From the NCBI GenBank assembly GCA_965278965.1, contig OZ257127.1, forward strand, positions 2,728,001 to 2,792,000: a stretch of DNA of 64,000 nt, written 5' to 3'. The notes beneath the pieces were generated by a model. The model had not been told where the DNA came from and searched no databases. It saw only the letters and a list, made by a program, of their open reading frames with translations. The stretch is from UBA10649 sp965278965 (GTDB lineage Bacteria; Actinomycetota; Actinomycetes; S36-B12). Within the stretch, counting starts at the first letter, position 1. The number at the start of each line of letters is the position of its first letter. Shown here piece by piece: positions 57,588-64,000 of the stretch. The translations under genes and the position numbers were made by a program.

Positions 57588-58874
57588 GTGACTCGCGCGA
57601 TCAAAGTGGTCATGCTCGGCTGCGGCACGGTCGGCAGTGAAGTCGCGAGAGTTCTGATCGCGAATGCGGCGGAGCTCACCGCGCGAGCTGGCTGTGAGCT
57701 CGAGCTTGTCGGCATCGCCGTGAAGGATCTGGGCAGGCCGAGGGCGCCGCACATACCACCGGGCTTGCTGACGACCCGCGCGTCCGAGCTCGTCACGAGC
57801 GACGTGGACGTCGTGATCGAGCTCATCGGCGGCGTCGAGCCGGCTCGGCGGCTGGTTCTGTCGGCGCTTGGGAATGACGCGTCTGTCGTGACTGCGAACA
57901 AGGAACTTCTCGCTGCTGACTGGTCGACCCTGCTCCGTGCGGCCAGACTGGCGGGACGGGACCTCCGATTCGAAGCAGCCGTGGCTGGCGCCATTCCGAT
58001 CGTGGGGGCCCTGCAGAGGTCACTGGCCGGCGACCGAGTCCAGCGCGTGTTCGGGATCGTCAATGGGACGACCAACTTCGTTCTCGACATGATGGACTCT
58101 GAGGGAGTCGATCTGCCGACCGCACTGAGCTGCGCGCAGCGCCTTGGCCTCGCGGAAGCCGACCCGTCCCATGACATCGAGGGCTACGACTCGGCCGCCA
58201 AGATGGTCATCCTCGCCAATATCGCGATGCACGCGGACCTGACTCTCGATGACGTCCTCCGTGAAGGAATCGCCTCGATCACGCCGAGCGACATCCTTCG
58301 TGCGCAGAGGTTGGGGAAGAAGCTCAAGCTGATCAGCTCGGTGGAACGGGTCCCGACCGACGATGGGGACGCGATCAGGGCAAGCGTCTACCCAGCCATG
58401 GTTCCCGGATCGCACGCGCTCGCCGCAGTCCCTGGAAGCCAGAACCTCGTCATCGTCGAAGCGGAGGCGGCCGGCACCCTCATGTTCAGGGGGGCGGGCG
58501 CGGGTGGGAAGCCGACTGCCAGCGCGGTGCTCGGCGACCTGGTCGCTGTAGGGCGCGCCAGACTGCAGGGCAAGCGCTTTGACCCGATTCCGGCGAGCAG
58601 GAACCTGACGACGATTCGCCCGACCGAGGCCGAGAGGGACTTCTTCGTCACGATAGAGAGCTCCGACTCGAACAGACCGCTCACGGCAGTGTTGGCGCTG
58701 TTCGCGGCCGCCGGCCGACCTGTCGACGAAGTCACGTTCGACACCACCGCGTCGCTCGCGCAGATCGGGCTGCGGCTCAGGCAGATCTCGAGTGGTGAGC
58801 TAGCGCCGCTCCTGCGCTCGGCCGGGAGGATTCCCGGCATACGTCATGTTCAGGAGCCGATCAGCTGTCTCTAA
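57588..58874 (+). CDS. hom: Homoserine dehydrogenase
   Basis: A 428-residue NAD(P)-dependent enzyme reducing aspartate semialdehyde to homoserine. Motifs: GCGTVGSEVARVL (nucleotide binding), DVVIELIGGVEPARRLV, SVVTANKELL, RVFGIVNGTTNFVLDMM, and EADPSHDIEGYDSAAKMVILANI with the catalytic Asp and Lys. A C-terminal ACT domain (about 345-428, DFFVTIESSDSNRPLTAVLALFAAAGRPVDEVTF) suggests feedback control. GTG 57588 follows GGAGAGAAGG. Neither thrC nor thrB follows. Its neighbours degrade threonine, so it may be a second, pathway-specific copy. Confidence 0.93.
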   Translation: MTRAIKVVMLGCGTVGSEVARVLIANAAELTARAGCELELVGIAVKDLGRPRAPHIPPGLLTTRASELVTSDVDVVIELIGGVEPARRLVLSALGNDASVVTANKELLAADWSTLLRAARLAGRDLRFEAAVAGAIPIVGALQRSLAGDRVQRVFGIVNGTTNFVLDMMDSEGVDLPTALSCAQRLGLAEADPSHDIEGYDSAAKMVILANIAMHADLTLDDVLREGIASITPSDILRAQRLGKKLKLISSVERVPTDDGDAIRASVYPAMVPGSHALAAVPGSQNLVIVEAEAAGTLMFRGAGAGGKPTASAVLGDLVAVGRARLQGKRFDPIPASRNLTTIRPTEAERDFFVTIESSDSNRPLTAVLALFAAAGRPVDEVTFDTTASLAQIGLRLRQISSGELAPLLRSAGRIPGIRHVQEPISCL

Positions 58875-59290
58875 GAACCAGGCTCGTGCCGAGGGGCTTC
58901 GCCCGGTCAGACGAGTCGGGCCTTCGAAGTTGTGGCCATGGGAGCTGAGAGTGCAGTCCCTGGACATGCCTGCGCGACATCGCTGTGACCCGCCGACGCA
59001 GCAGTCTCCGTCGCGTTCCACGAGCGCCGAGCGCATGGGGTCGACCCACAGGGAGGGCTGAAGCCGTTACCCGAGTGTGATCGAACCGGGCGAGCCGTCG
59101 GGCGAACTTCAGCAACAGTTCGGGCAGTCACCTCGAATCCATGACCGTTTGTACGCTTGGAGGAATTGCGCTGTTCACATACATCAGTCATCTGGCCGTC
59201 ATGCGTGGACTTGGTCACTGCTTGGCGACGGCCCATGCTCGGGTCCCATCATCCCGATGAGGGTCACGGACCTGCGAAGTGAGTCGCCCG
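58875..59290. other. Intergenic region without a gene
   Basis: No plausible coding frame. It should hold the promoter of the dehydrogenase/ABC transporter operon. TACGCT at 59153-59158 is one possible -10. No clear operator palindrome was seen. Confidence 0.4.
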
Positions 59291-60289
59291 ATGCGAGCAG
59301 TTGTGATGGACAGTCCCGGAGTCCTGGACGTGCGGGAGGTTCCCGACCCGACGCCAGGGCCCGGCGACCTCGTCGTCGCTGTGCGAGGAGCCGGGATCTG
59401 CGGGACCGACATCCACCTCCTTCAGGCGGACCTGCCCTACAACCCGTTCCCGGTGATCCCTGGCCACGAGTTCTACGGCGAGGTCGTCGCCGTGGGTAGC
59501 AGTCTCGACAGCAGCCGGATCGGCACACTCGTCGCAGTCGATCCGAACATCAGCTGCCAGTCGTGCGCCGAGTGCCGACGCGGGCGCACCAACCTGTGCC
59601 TGAACTACGAGGCCCTCGGAGTCACCACCGACGGAGCTACGGCGGAGTTCGTCCGGGTCCCAGCCACACTGGCGTACGACCTGCCTGAGGATCTTTCGCA
59701 CACGGGAGCCATCCTCACGGAGCCGCTGTCGTGCGCGATTCACGGCTTCGACGTCCTGCCACGCAATCCAGGCGATCGCTACCTGATCTACGGTGCCGGC
59801 ACGATGGGAATTCTGATGGGCCTGCTCGCCGCCGACCTGGGCACCGACCAGGTGGATGTGGTGGAGCCGAACGCCACCCGGCGAATGACCGCTGAGTCGT
59901 TCGGACTCTCACCGGTAGCGGACGCGACCGACCTTGATCCGGACATGCGCTGGGAGACGGTCATCGACTGCTCCGGCAACGTGAGCGCGATCGAGGACGG
60001 GTTGACGCGGGTTCGCGCTGGCGGCACGTTCCAGTGCTTCGGCGTGGCCGACGCCTCAGCGACAATCAAGATCCGCCCCTTCGACATCTACCGCAACGAG
60101 CTGTCCGTGGTCGGCAGCATGGCCGTGCTGAACAGCTTCGACCGCGCGGTGCGCCTCGCGCAGGTCTGGGGCGATCGACTGGCGCCTGTCGTCACGCACG
60201 AGTACACGCTGGACGAATACCCCGATGCGATTGCGGCGTTTCGCGCTGGCACGGGGCTCAAGATCGCCATCCGACCGAATGGCGCCTGA
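59291..60289 (+). CDS. Zinc-dependent alcohol/polyol dehydrogenase
   Basis: A 332-residue medium-chain dehydrogenase: catalytic zinc from GICGTDIHLL (Cys), IPGHEFYGEVVAVG (His, Glu) and structural zinc in CQSCAECRRGRTNLC. The nucleotide fold is YLIYGAGTMGILMGLLAADLG. It is of the sorbitol/arabitol dehydrogenase style. First gene of an operon with a sugar ABC transporter, so it probably oxidises the imported polyol or sugar. GTG 59279 is an alternative start four codons earlier. Confidence 0.88.
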   Translation: MRAVVMDSPGVLDVREVPDPTPGPGDLVVAVRGAGICGTDIHLLQADLPYNPFPVIPGHEFYGEVVAVGSSLDSSRIGTLVAVDPNISCQSCAECRRGRTNLCLNYEALGVTTDGATAEFVRVPATLAYDLPEDLSHTGAILTEPLSCAIHGFDVLPRNPGDRYLIYGAGTMGILMGLLAADLGTDQVDVVEPNATRRMTAESFGLSPVADATDLDPDMRWETVIDCSGNVSAIEDGLTRVRAGGTFQCFGVADASATIKIRPFDIYRNELSVVGSMAVLNSFDRAVRLAQVWGDRLAPVVTHEYTLDEYPDAIAAFRAGTGLKIAIRPNGA

Positions 60290-60381
60290 TGGACTCACAA
60301 CCGGTTACGTACCAGCCCGCTACATCCCACGAAATCGCCGAGGCATTCGCCGCGGTTGACACCCAGGAGGGAATGGAATGA
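60289..60381 (+). CDS. 30-residue ORF overlapping both neighbours
   Basis: ATG 60289 shares its A with the dehydrogenase stop (TGATG), and the ORF's TGA overlaps the binding-protein ATG at 60378 (ATGA). The peptide MDSQPVTYQPATSHEIAEAF...VDTQEGME has no Cys and no hydrophobic segment. The exact fit at both ends argues for real translation, by coupling. It could pass ribosomes to the binding protein gene or encode a small regulator. GGAGGG near its 3' end is the binding protein's ribosome site. Confidence 0.55.
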   Translation: MDSQPVTYQPATSHEIAEAFAAVDTQEGME

Positions 60382-61445
60382 ACACCACCACCACTCGAAG
60401 AGGGCGTGTGCGCAGTTTCGCCGCAATCTCCGCAACGTCGATCGCTCTCATCAGCTTGGCCGCCTGTTCCAGCAGCGGCTCTGCCAGTGAGTCGTCGTCG
60501 TCCGCTCCGACCGCTGCTGCGAGCAGCGCAGCCGCAAGTGCGGCGGCGAGTGACGCCGCGAGCGCCGAGGCGACGGCCGGCGCTGCGAACGGGATGACGA
60601 TCCAGTTCATCAACCCGCTGCCCAGCTACCCGACCTGGAAGCTGATGGGCAAATGCATCAAGGAGGAAGCGGAGGCACTCGGGGCCGTGTACACCGAGAG
60701 CGGCTCTCCCGGCACGACGCTCGACCCGGCGGCGATGATCCAGCAGATCCAGACGGCGACGGCGAACGGTATCGACGGCGTCATCACCTTCCCCACCTCC
60801 GAGGGCTTCACCGAGGTGCTCAAGCAGGCCCAGGAAGCCGGCGTGGTGACCGGGACGATCTACGGCGCTGGCGGCGCTGACAGCGGCGCCGACGTCAACG
60901 CAGGCGCAGACTTCGGCGTGATCGGCTCGAACCTGGTCAAGGCCGTCTCTGCTCAGCCGGGCGACCACGTGCTCGGTCTGGTCGCGGTGTCCGACACCGG
61001 ACTGGGAAAGCTCTGGCTCGAAGGCGTCAAGGCAGCTGCAGCCAAGACCGACAACGTCACCATCGGTGGTGAGGTCTACACGGGCGACGACGCCGCGAAG
61101 GCGCTCCCGCAGGTCACGGCGCTCCTGACCGCGCATCCCGAGATCACAGATATCGTCTCCCACATGGGCACCACAACGCCCGGGGCGGTCGCCGCGATCA
61201 AGGCCAAGGGGCTCGAAGGCAAGGTGTTCGACGTAGTCGTCGGCCTTGACAACGGCGGATCCGAGGCGCTGGCGGACGGCACCGCCAAGCTCGTGCTAAT
61301 GCAGGACATCTGCTCGCTCGGCAAGGGAATGGCCGACGGACTGGTCGCGGTCCACAATGGCGATCCGGCGCCCGCCGTCCCGGTCGGCGTCGACTTCATT
61401 CCCGCGGACCAGGTGAAGACCTACCAGGACAACGGTTGGGTCTGA
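60378..61445 (+). CDS. Sugar ABC transporter substrate-binding lipoprotein
   Basis: A 355-residue RbsB-type (Peripla_BP_4) protein. The signal peptide ends at the lipobox LAAC (Cys30). A Ser/Ala linker of about 40 residues precedes the binding fold: MTIQFINPLPSYPTWKLMGKCIKEEAEALGA, IQTATANGIDGVITFPTS, DVVVGLDNGGSEALADGTAKL. It delivers a sugar or polyol to the membrane complex encoded next. Overlaps the ATPase start by TGATG. Confidence 0.92.
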   Translation: MNTTTTRRGRVRSFAAISATSIALISLAACSSSGSASESSSSAPTAAASSAAASAAASDAASAEATAGAANGMTIQFINPLPSYPTWKLMGKCIKEEAEALGAVYTESGSPGTTLDPAAMIQQIQTATANGIDGVITFPTSEGFTEVLKQAQEAGVVTGTIYGAGGADSGADVNAGADFGVIGSNLVKAVSAQPGDHVLGLVAVSDTGLGKLWLEGVKAAAAKTDNVTIGGEVYTGDDAAKALPQVTALLTAHPEITDIVSHMGTTTPGAVAAIKAKGLEGKVFDVVVGLDNGGSEALADGTAKLVLMQDICSLGKGMADGLVAVHNGDPAPAVPVGVDFIPADQVKTYQDNGWV

Positions 61446-62227
61446 TGGGCGAACCCGCCCTTCGCCTGCGCGGAGTCCGAAAGAGCTTCGGGTCCGTCTC
61501 GGCGCTGGAGGATGTGAATCTCGACGCCTTTGCGGGAGAGGTTCATGCAGTCGTTGGCGACAACGGCGCCGGGAAGTCGACGATGATCAAGATCATCGCA
61601 GGCATTCATCGGGCGGACGAGGGAGAGGTGCTCGCCTATGGCGAGCACCTCGACCACGTCCGATCCTCTGCCGACGCGCAGAAGCATGGGATCGCCGTTG
61701 TCTACCAGGACCTCGCGCTGGTCGAGTGCCTGGACATCGCGCACAACATGGCGCTCGGGAACCTTCCAAGGAAGTTCGGCATCGTGCTCGACCGCGGTCG
61801 AATGGAACGCGATGCGAGCAAGGTTCTGAAGGACCTGAAGGTCCGGGTCGGCAATGTGCGGACGCCCGTCGGACTCCTCTCCGGCGGCCAGCGGCAGATC
61901 GTCGCGATCGCACGCGCCGTCCGGATGGACAAGCCGATCATGCTCCTCGACGAGCCGACCGCGGCGCTCGGCGTTCAAGAGACCGCGCACGTGGCTGAGA
62001 TCGTCAGCGAGCTTCGGGCGTCAGGAAAGGCCGTCGTCATGGTCAGCCATGACTTGAGCTTCGTACTCAAGTACTCGGACCGCATCACCGTCCTCCGGCT
62101 CGGCAGGTCCGTCGGAACGCGCCGGACGTCCGAGGTCGGTCGAGAGGAGATCATCGGGATGATCACCGGTGCGATTCCACCGGACCACATGTTCGAGGAG
62201 CAGAATCTGAACGGCGGGGTGTCGTGA
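61445..62227 (+). CDS. Sugar ABC transporter ATPase (single domain)
   Basis: A 260-residue ATPase with Walker A GDNGAGKST, signature LSGGQRQ, Walker B IMLLDEPT and switch VMVSHD. Unlike RbsA (about 500 residues, two ATPase domains) this has a single domain, as in fructose-type FrcA. It works with the binding protein and permease of the same operon. Starts and ends overlap neighbours. Confidence 0.93.
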   Translation: MGEPALRLRGVRKSFGSVSALEDVNLDAFAGEVHAVVGDNGAGKSTMIKIIAGIHRADEGEVLAYGEHLDHVRSSADAQKHGIAVVYQDLALVECLDIAHNMALGNLPRKFGIVLDRGRMERDASKVLKDLKVRVGNVRTPVGLLSGGQRQIVAIARAVRMDKPIMLLDEPTAALGVQETAHVAEIVSELRASGKAVVMVSHDLSFVLKYSDRITVLRLGRSVGTRRTSEVGREEIIGMITGAIPPDHMFEEQNLNGGVS

Positions 62228-63249
62228 TGGCGATGGTGAAGACAGAAGCTCAGGCGGACGCGAGCGATGCGTATGACACGGGAGTGGAGCGGCAGAACGT
62301 CATCACGAAGGTACTGATGCGCCAGGAGGCGTCGCTCATCATCGTCATGCTGCTGATCGGCGCGTTCGCGGCGTCGCGATCACCGTTATTCCTGACGAGC
62401 GGGAACCTCATGGAGATCCTGCGCAGCACCGTCATCTACTTCGTGCTCGCGTGCGGCGCCGGCCTGCTCATCATCGGCGGCGGACTCGATCTCTCGTCGG
62501 GTGCCGTGTTCACCTTGGGCGCCCTGGTGACGGCGAAAATGCTTGTGGACGGGCTGCCCTGGCCGGTTGCCGTCCCCTTGGGCATCGTGATCTGCTGCGG
62601 GGTAGGCATCATCAACTTCGCGATCATCACGTACCTGCACGTTCCCCCCATCATCGCCACCCTCGGGGTGTTCTACATGCTCTCGGGCGTCAACAACCTG
62701 GTCACCGACGGAGCCGACGTCCTGCCGCTCCCCGAGAGCTTTCAGAAGATCGGACAAGGCAACATCTTCGGCATGCCGTACATCGTTCTCATCGCGATCG
62801 GTGTAGGGATCGTCTTCTGGTTCCTGCTCGAGCGCACGCGATTCGGTGTCAACGTCCGAGCCCTTGGCGGGAATCGCCAGGCAGCCGTCGGGAACGGACT
62901 GCGCGTGGTACGCCTCGACCTGGCCCTGTACGTGATCGCGGCTGCGGCCGCGGCACTCTCCGGGATCATCTACTCGGCGCGCGTCGGTGCCGGCCAGGTG
63001 ACCGCGGGCGGAACATCGGTCACGCTCATTGCCATCACTGCCGTCCTGATCGGCGGCGTCAGCCTGTTGGGCGGACTGGGCAACATCCCGGGAATTGCGG
63101 TGGGTGCTGTGCTGCTCTCGCTGATCGACAACGCGCTCGTCCTGTCTGAGATCCCGCCGCAGTTCAACAGCATCGTCATTGGTGCGATTCTCGTGTGTGC
63201 CGTGACACTCGACTACTTCCGTCGGCAGCGGATCTATCGCAAGCGATAG
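62227..63249 (+). CDS. Sugar ABC transporter permease (RbsC-like)
   Basis: A 340-residue membrane protein with about ten helices, of the BPD_transp_2/RbsC family: LACGAGLLIIGGGLDLSSGAVFTLGALV, HVPPIIATLGVFYMLSGVNNLVTDG, FGVNVRALGGNRQAAVGNGLRV (EAA-like loop) and LIGGVSLLGGLGNIPGIAVGAVLLSLIDNAL. ATG 62227 overlaps the ATPase stop; GTG 62224 is equally possible. Last gene of the operon. Confidence 0.92.
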   Translation: MAMVKTEAQADASDAYDTGVERQNVITKVLMRQEASLIIVMLLIGAFAASRSPLFLTSGNLMEILRSTVIYFVLACGAGLLIIGGGLDLSSGAVFTLGALVTAKMLVDGLPWPVAVPLGIVICCGVGIINFAIITYLHVPPIIATLGVFYMLSGVNNLVTDGADVLPLPESFQKIGQGNIFGMPYIVLIAIGVGIVFWFLLERTRFGVNVRALGGNRQAAVGNGLRVVRLDLALYVIAAAAAALSGIIYSARVGAGQVTAGGTSVTLIAITAVLIGGVSLLGGLGNIPGIAVGAVLLSLIDNALVLSEIPPQFNSIVIGAILVCAVTLDYFRRQRIYRKR

Positions 63250-63337
63250 GCCTGCTCGGTGTTCGCTGAGCTGACCGGGCACCGCTCTACAAGCCGTCCT
63301 AGCCGCGCACGACTGCAACGCAAGGCGCGAGGAGGGA

Positions 63338-63517
63338 GTGTCCGCACACGTCGGCCTCGTCGCCAGCACGCGCGAGGCCAAGTCGACCAACCTGGGCGTG
63401 TCGAGGTTCGGCCAGTCTGGTGATCTCGCTCGCGTCCACGACTTCCATCAGATCGATGTCGAGCAGATCGGGGTCGAGCGTGTCGTCCGCGCTGCCCTCG
63501 ATTTCGTGGACTCGTAG
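63338..63517 (+). pseudogene. C-terminal remnant of a transketolase/pyruvate-dehydrogenase-like E1 protein
   Basis: A 59-codon ORF, with phrases VGLVASTREAKSTNLGVSRFGQSGDLARV and HQIDVEQIGVERVVRAALDFV, resembles the extreme C-terminus of thiamine-diphosphate dehydrogenase E1/transketolase-like proteins (the FGQSG...ID...I block). The rest of such a protein is absent upstream, where the permease gene ends. GGAGGGA sits before GTG 63338, but this is most likely a deletion remnant. Confidence 0.45.
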
Positions 63518-63573
63518 GTGCTGGAACGCCCCTCCCCTAAGACGCGACACCTAAATCAACGGAGGTTGAAACC

Positions 63574-64000
63574 GTGTCCCCTCGACTGCAGGTCGGCCTG
63601 CTCGTGTTCCCCGATATGACCCAGCTAGACATGACCGGACCGCTCCAAGTCTTCTCCAGCGTCCCAGAGACCGATATCTACCTGATCTGGAAGAGCCTCG
63701 AACCGGTCCCGACTGACTCGGTCATGGTGATCACACCGACAGCCACGTTCGAGACCTGCCCGCAGCTCGATGTGATCTGCGTCCCGGGTGGCTACGGCAC
63801 GGACGCGCTCTTGAACGACCCCGAGGTCATCGACTTCCTGCAGCAGCAATCCTCGTCTGCGCGCTACGTGACGTCGGTGTGCACCGGCTCGCTCGTGCTC
63901 GGTGCGGCCGGGCTCCTCGACGGCTACCGGGCAGTGACGCACTGGACCGCCATGGACGTACTGGGAGCATTCGGCGCGATCCCGACGGACGAGCGCGTCG
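63574..64000 (+). CDS. DJ-1/PfpI-family protein, truncated by window end
   Basis: The first 142 codons of a protein closely similar to the DJ-1/PfpI protein at 50945-51649: QVGLLVFPDMTQLDMTGPLQVF, DVICVPGGYGTDALL, YVTSVCTGSLVLGAAGLLDGYRAVTHW. The reactive Cys lies in SVCTGS. GTG 63574 follows GGAGG. The gene continues beyond the window. A paralogue within 12 kb may reflect duplication or recruitment of isonitrile-hydratase-like enzymes to different regulons. Confidence 0.85.
   Translation, partial: MSPRLQVGLLVFPDMTQLDMTGPLQVFSSVPETDIYLIWKSLEPVPTDSVMVITPTATFETCPQLDVICVPGGYGTDALLNDPEVIDFLQQQSSSARYVTSVCTGSLVLGAAGLLDGYRAVTHWTAMDVLGAFGAIPTDERV

Noticed and set aside
63299..63550. 83-codon minus-strand ORF
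   Set aside because: It is antisense to the E1-like remnant, which has the recognisable protein similarity.
1..64000. tRNA/rRNA genes, insertion sequences, integrases, phage or secondary-metabolite clusters
   Set aside because: Looked for by eye; no transposase or integrase motifs, terminal repeats, polyketide or NRPS modules, or tRNA-like cloverleaf sequences were recognised.

Overview
The window is chromosomal DNA from a high-GC actinobacterium (Actinomycetota). The evidence is the strongly G/C-biased third codon positions, frequent GTG starts, 4-base GTGA/ATGA gene overlaps, many start codons 6-9 bases downstream of a TAnnnT-like -10 box (leaderless transcription), and a cspB / DUF2771 / DUF3027 / DUF2530 / MFS / serC / citrate synthase / pdxH neighbourhood that I recall as typical of the phylum. 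Genus cannot be fixed from the sequence alone. No rRNA, tRNA, insertion sequence, prophage or CRISPR array was found.

Layout. 0.1-2.6 kb: a secreted cupredoxin-like protein and a multicopper oxidase. 2.7-11.4 kb: the conserved block (cold-shock protein, a MerR/SnoaL divergent pair, lipoprotein, DUF3027, DUF2530, a secreted beta-propeller, MFS exporter, SerC, citrate synthase, PdxH). 11.4-22 kb: EF-hand-like secreted protein, LtrA, MFS, an orphan ParA/ribbon-helix-helix pair, DNA photolyase, ZIP metal transporter with an IdeR/DtxR repressor, and a TmsB/TmsA-like pair predicted to make 10-methyl branched fatty acids. 22-33 kb: housekeeping and accessory enzymes (extradiol dioxygenase-like protein, Na+/H+ antiporter, glycerate kinase, Bcr/CflA exporter, membrane alpha/beta-hydrolase, TesB thioesterase, aldo/keto reductase, LLM oxidoreductase, PIG-L deacetylase) and a 38-residue Cys-rich protein beside a CsoR-like palindrome.

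33.3-39.8 kb is the most unusual part. A 1056-residue PEP-synthase/rifampicin-phosphotransferase-like protein with a C-terminal SRPBCC domain is divergent from a tightly coupled HAD / TetR / ATP-grasp-less PEP-utilising protein operon. It looks like an undescribed ligand-phosphorylation module.

39.8-46 kb: AGE-family isomerase, small proteins, DUF3500, YCII, MarR with monooxygenase-like and cupin genes, and an Fe/Mn superoxide dismutase behind a perfect match to the nickel regulator (Nur) box. 46.2-50.9 kb: a copper operon (YcnI, two CopC, CopD-CtaG fusion). 51-57 kb: DJ-1/PfpI protein, hydrolase, creatininase, RidA, threonine degradation (Kbl, Tdh) and a GntR regulator with tandem palindromes between it and tdh. 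57.6-64 kb: homoserine dehydrogenase, then an overlapping operon of alcohol dehydrogenase, a 30-codon ORF and an Rbs-type sugar ABC transporter. The window ends with a dehydrogenase-like gene remnant and a truncated second DJ-1/PfpI gene.

Convergent gene ends with room between them usually carry strong hairpins (6.8, 14.4, 24.6 and 33.3 kb), including a fourfold 61-bp repeat, and these probably act as bidirectional terminators.
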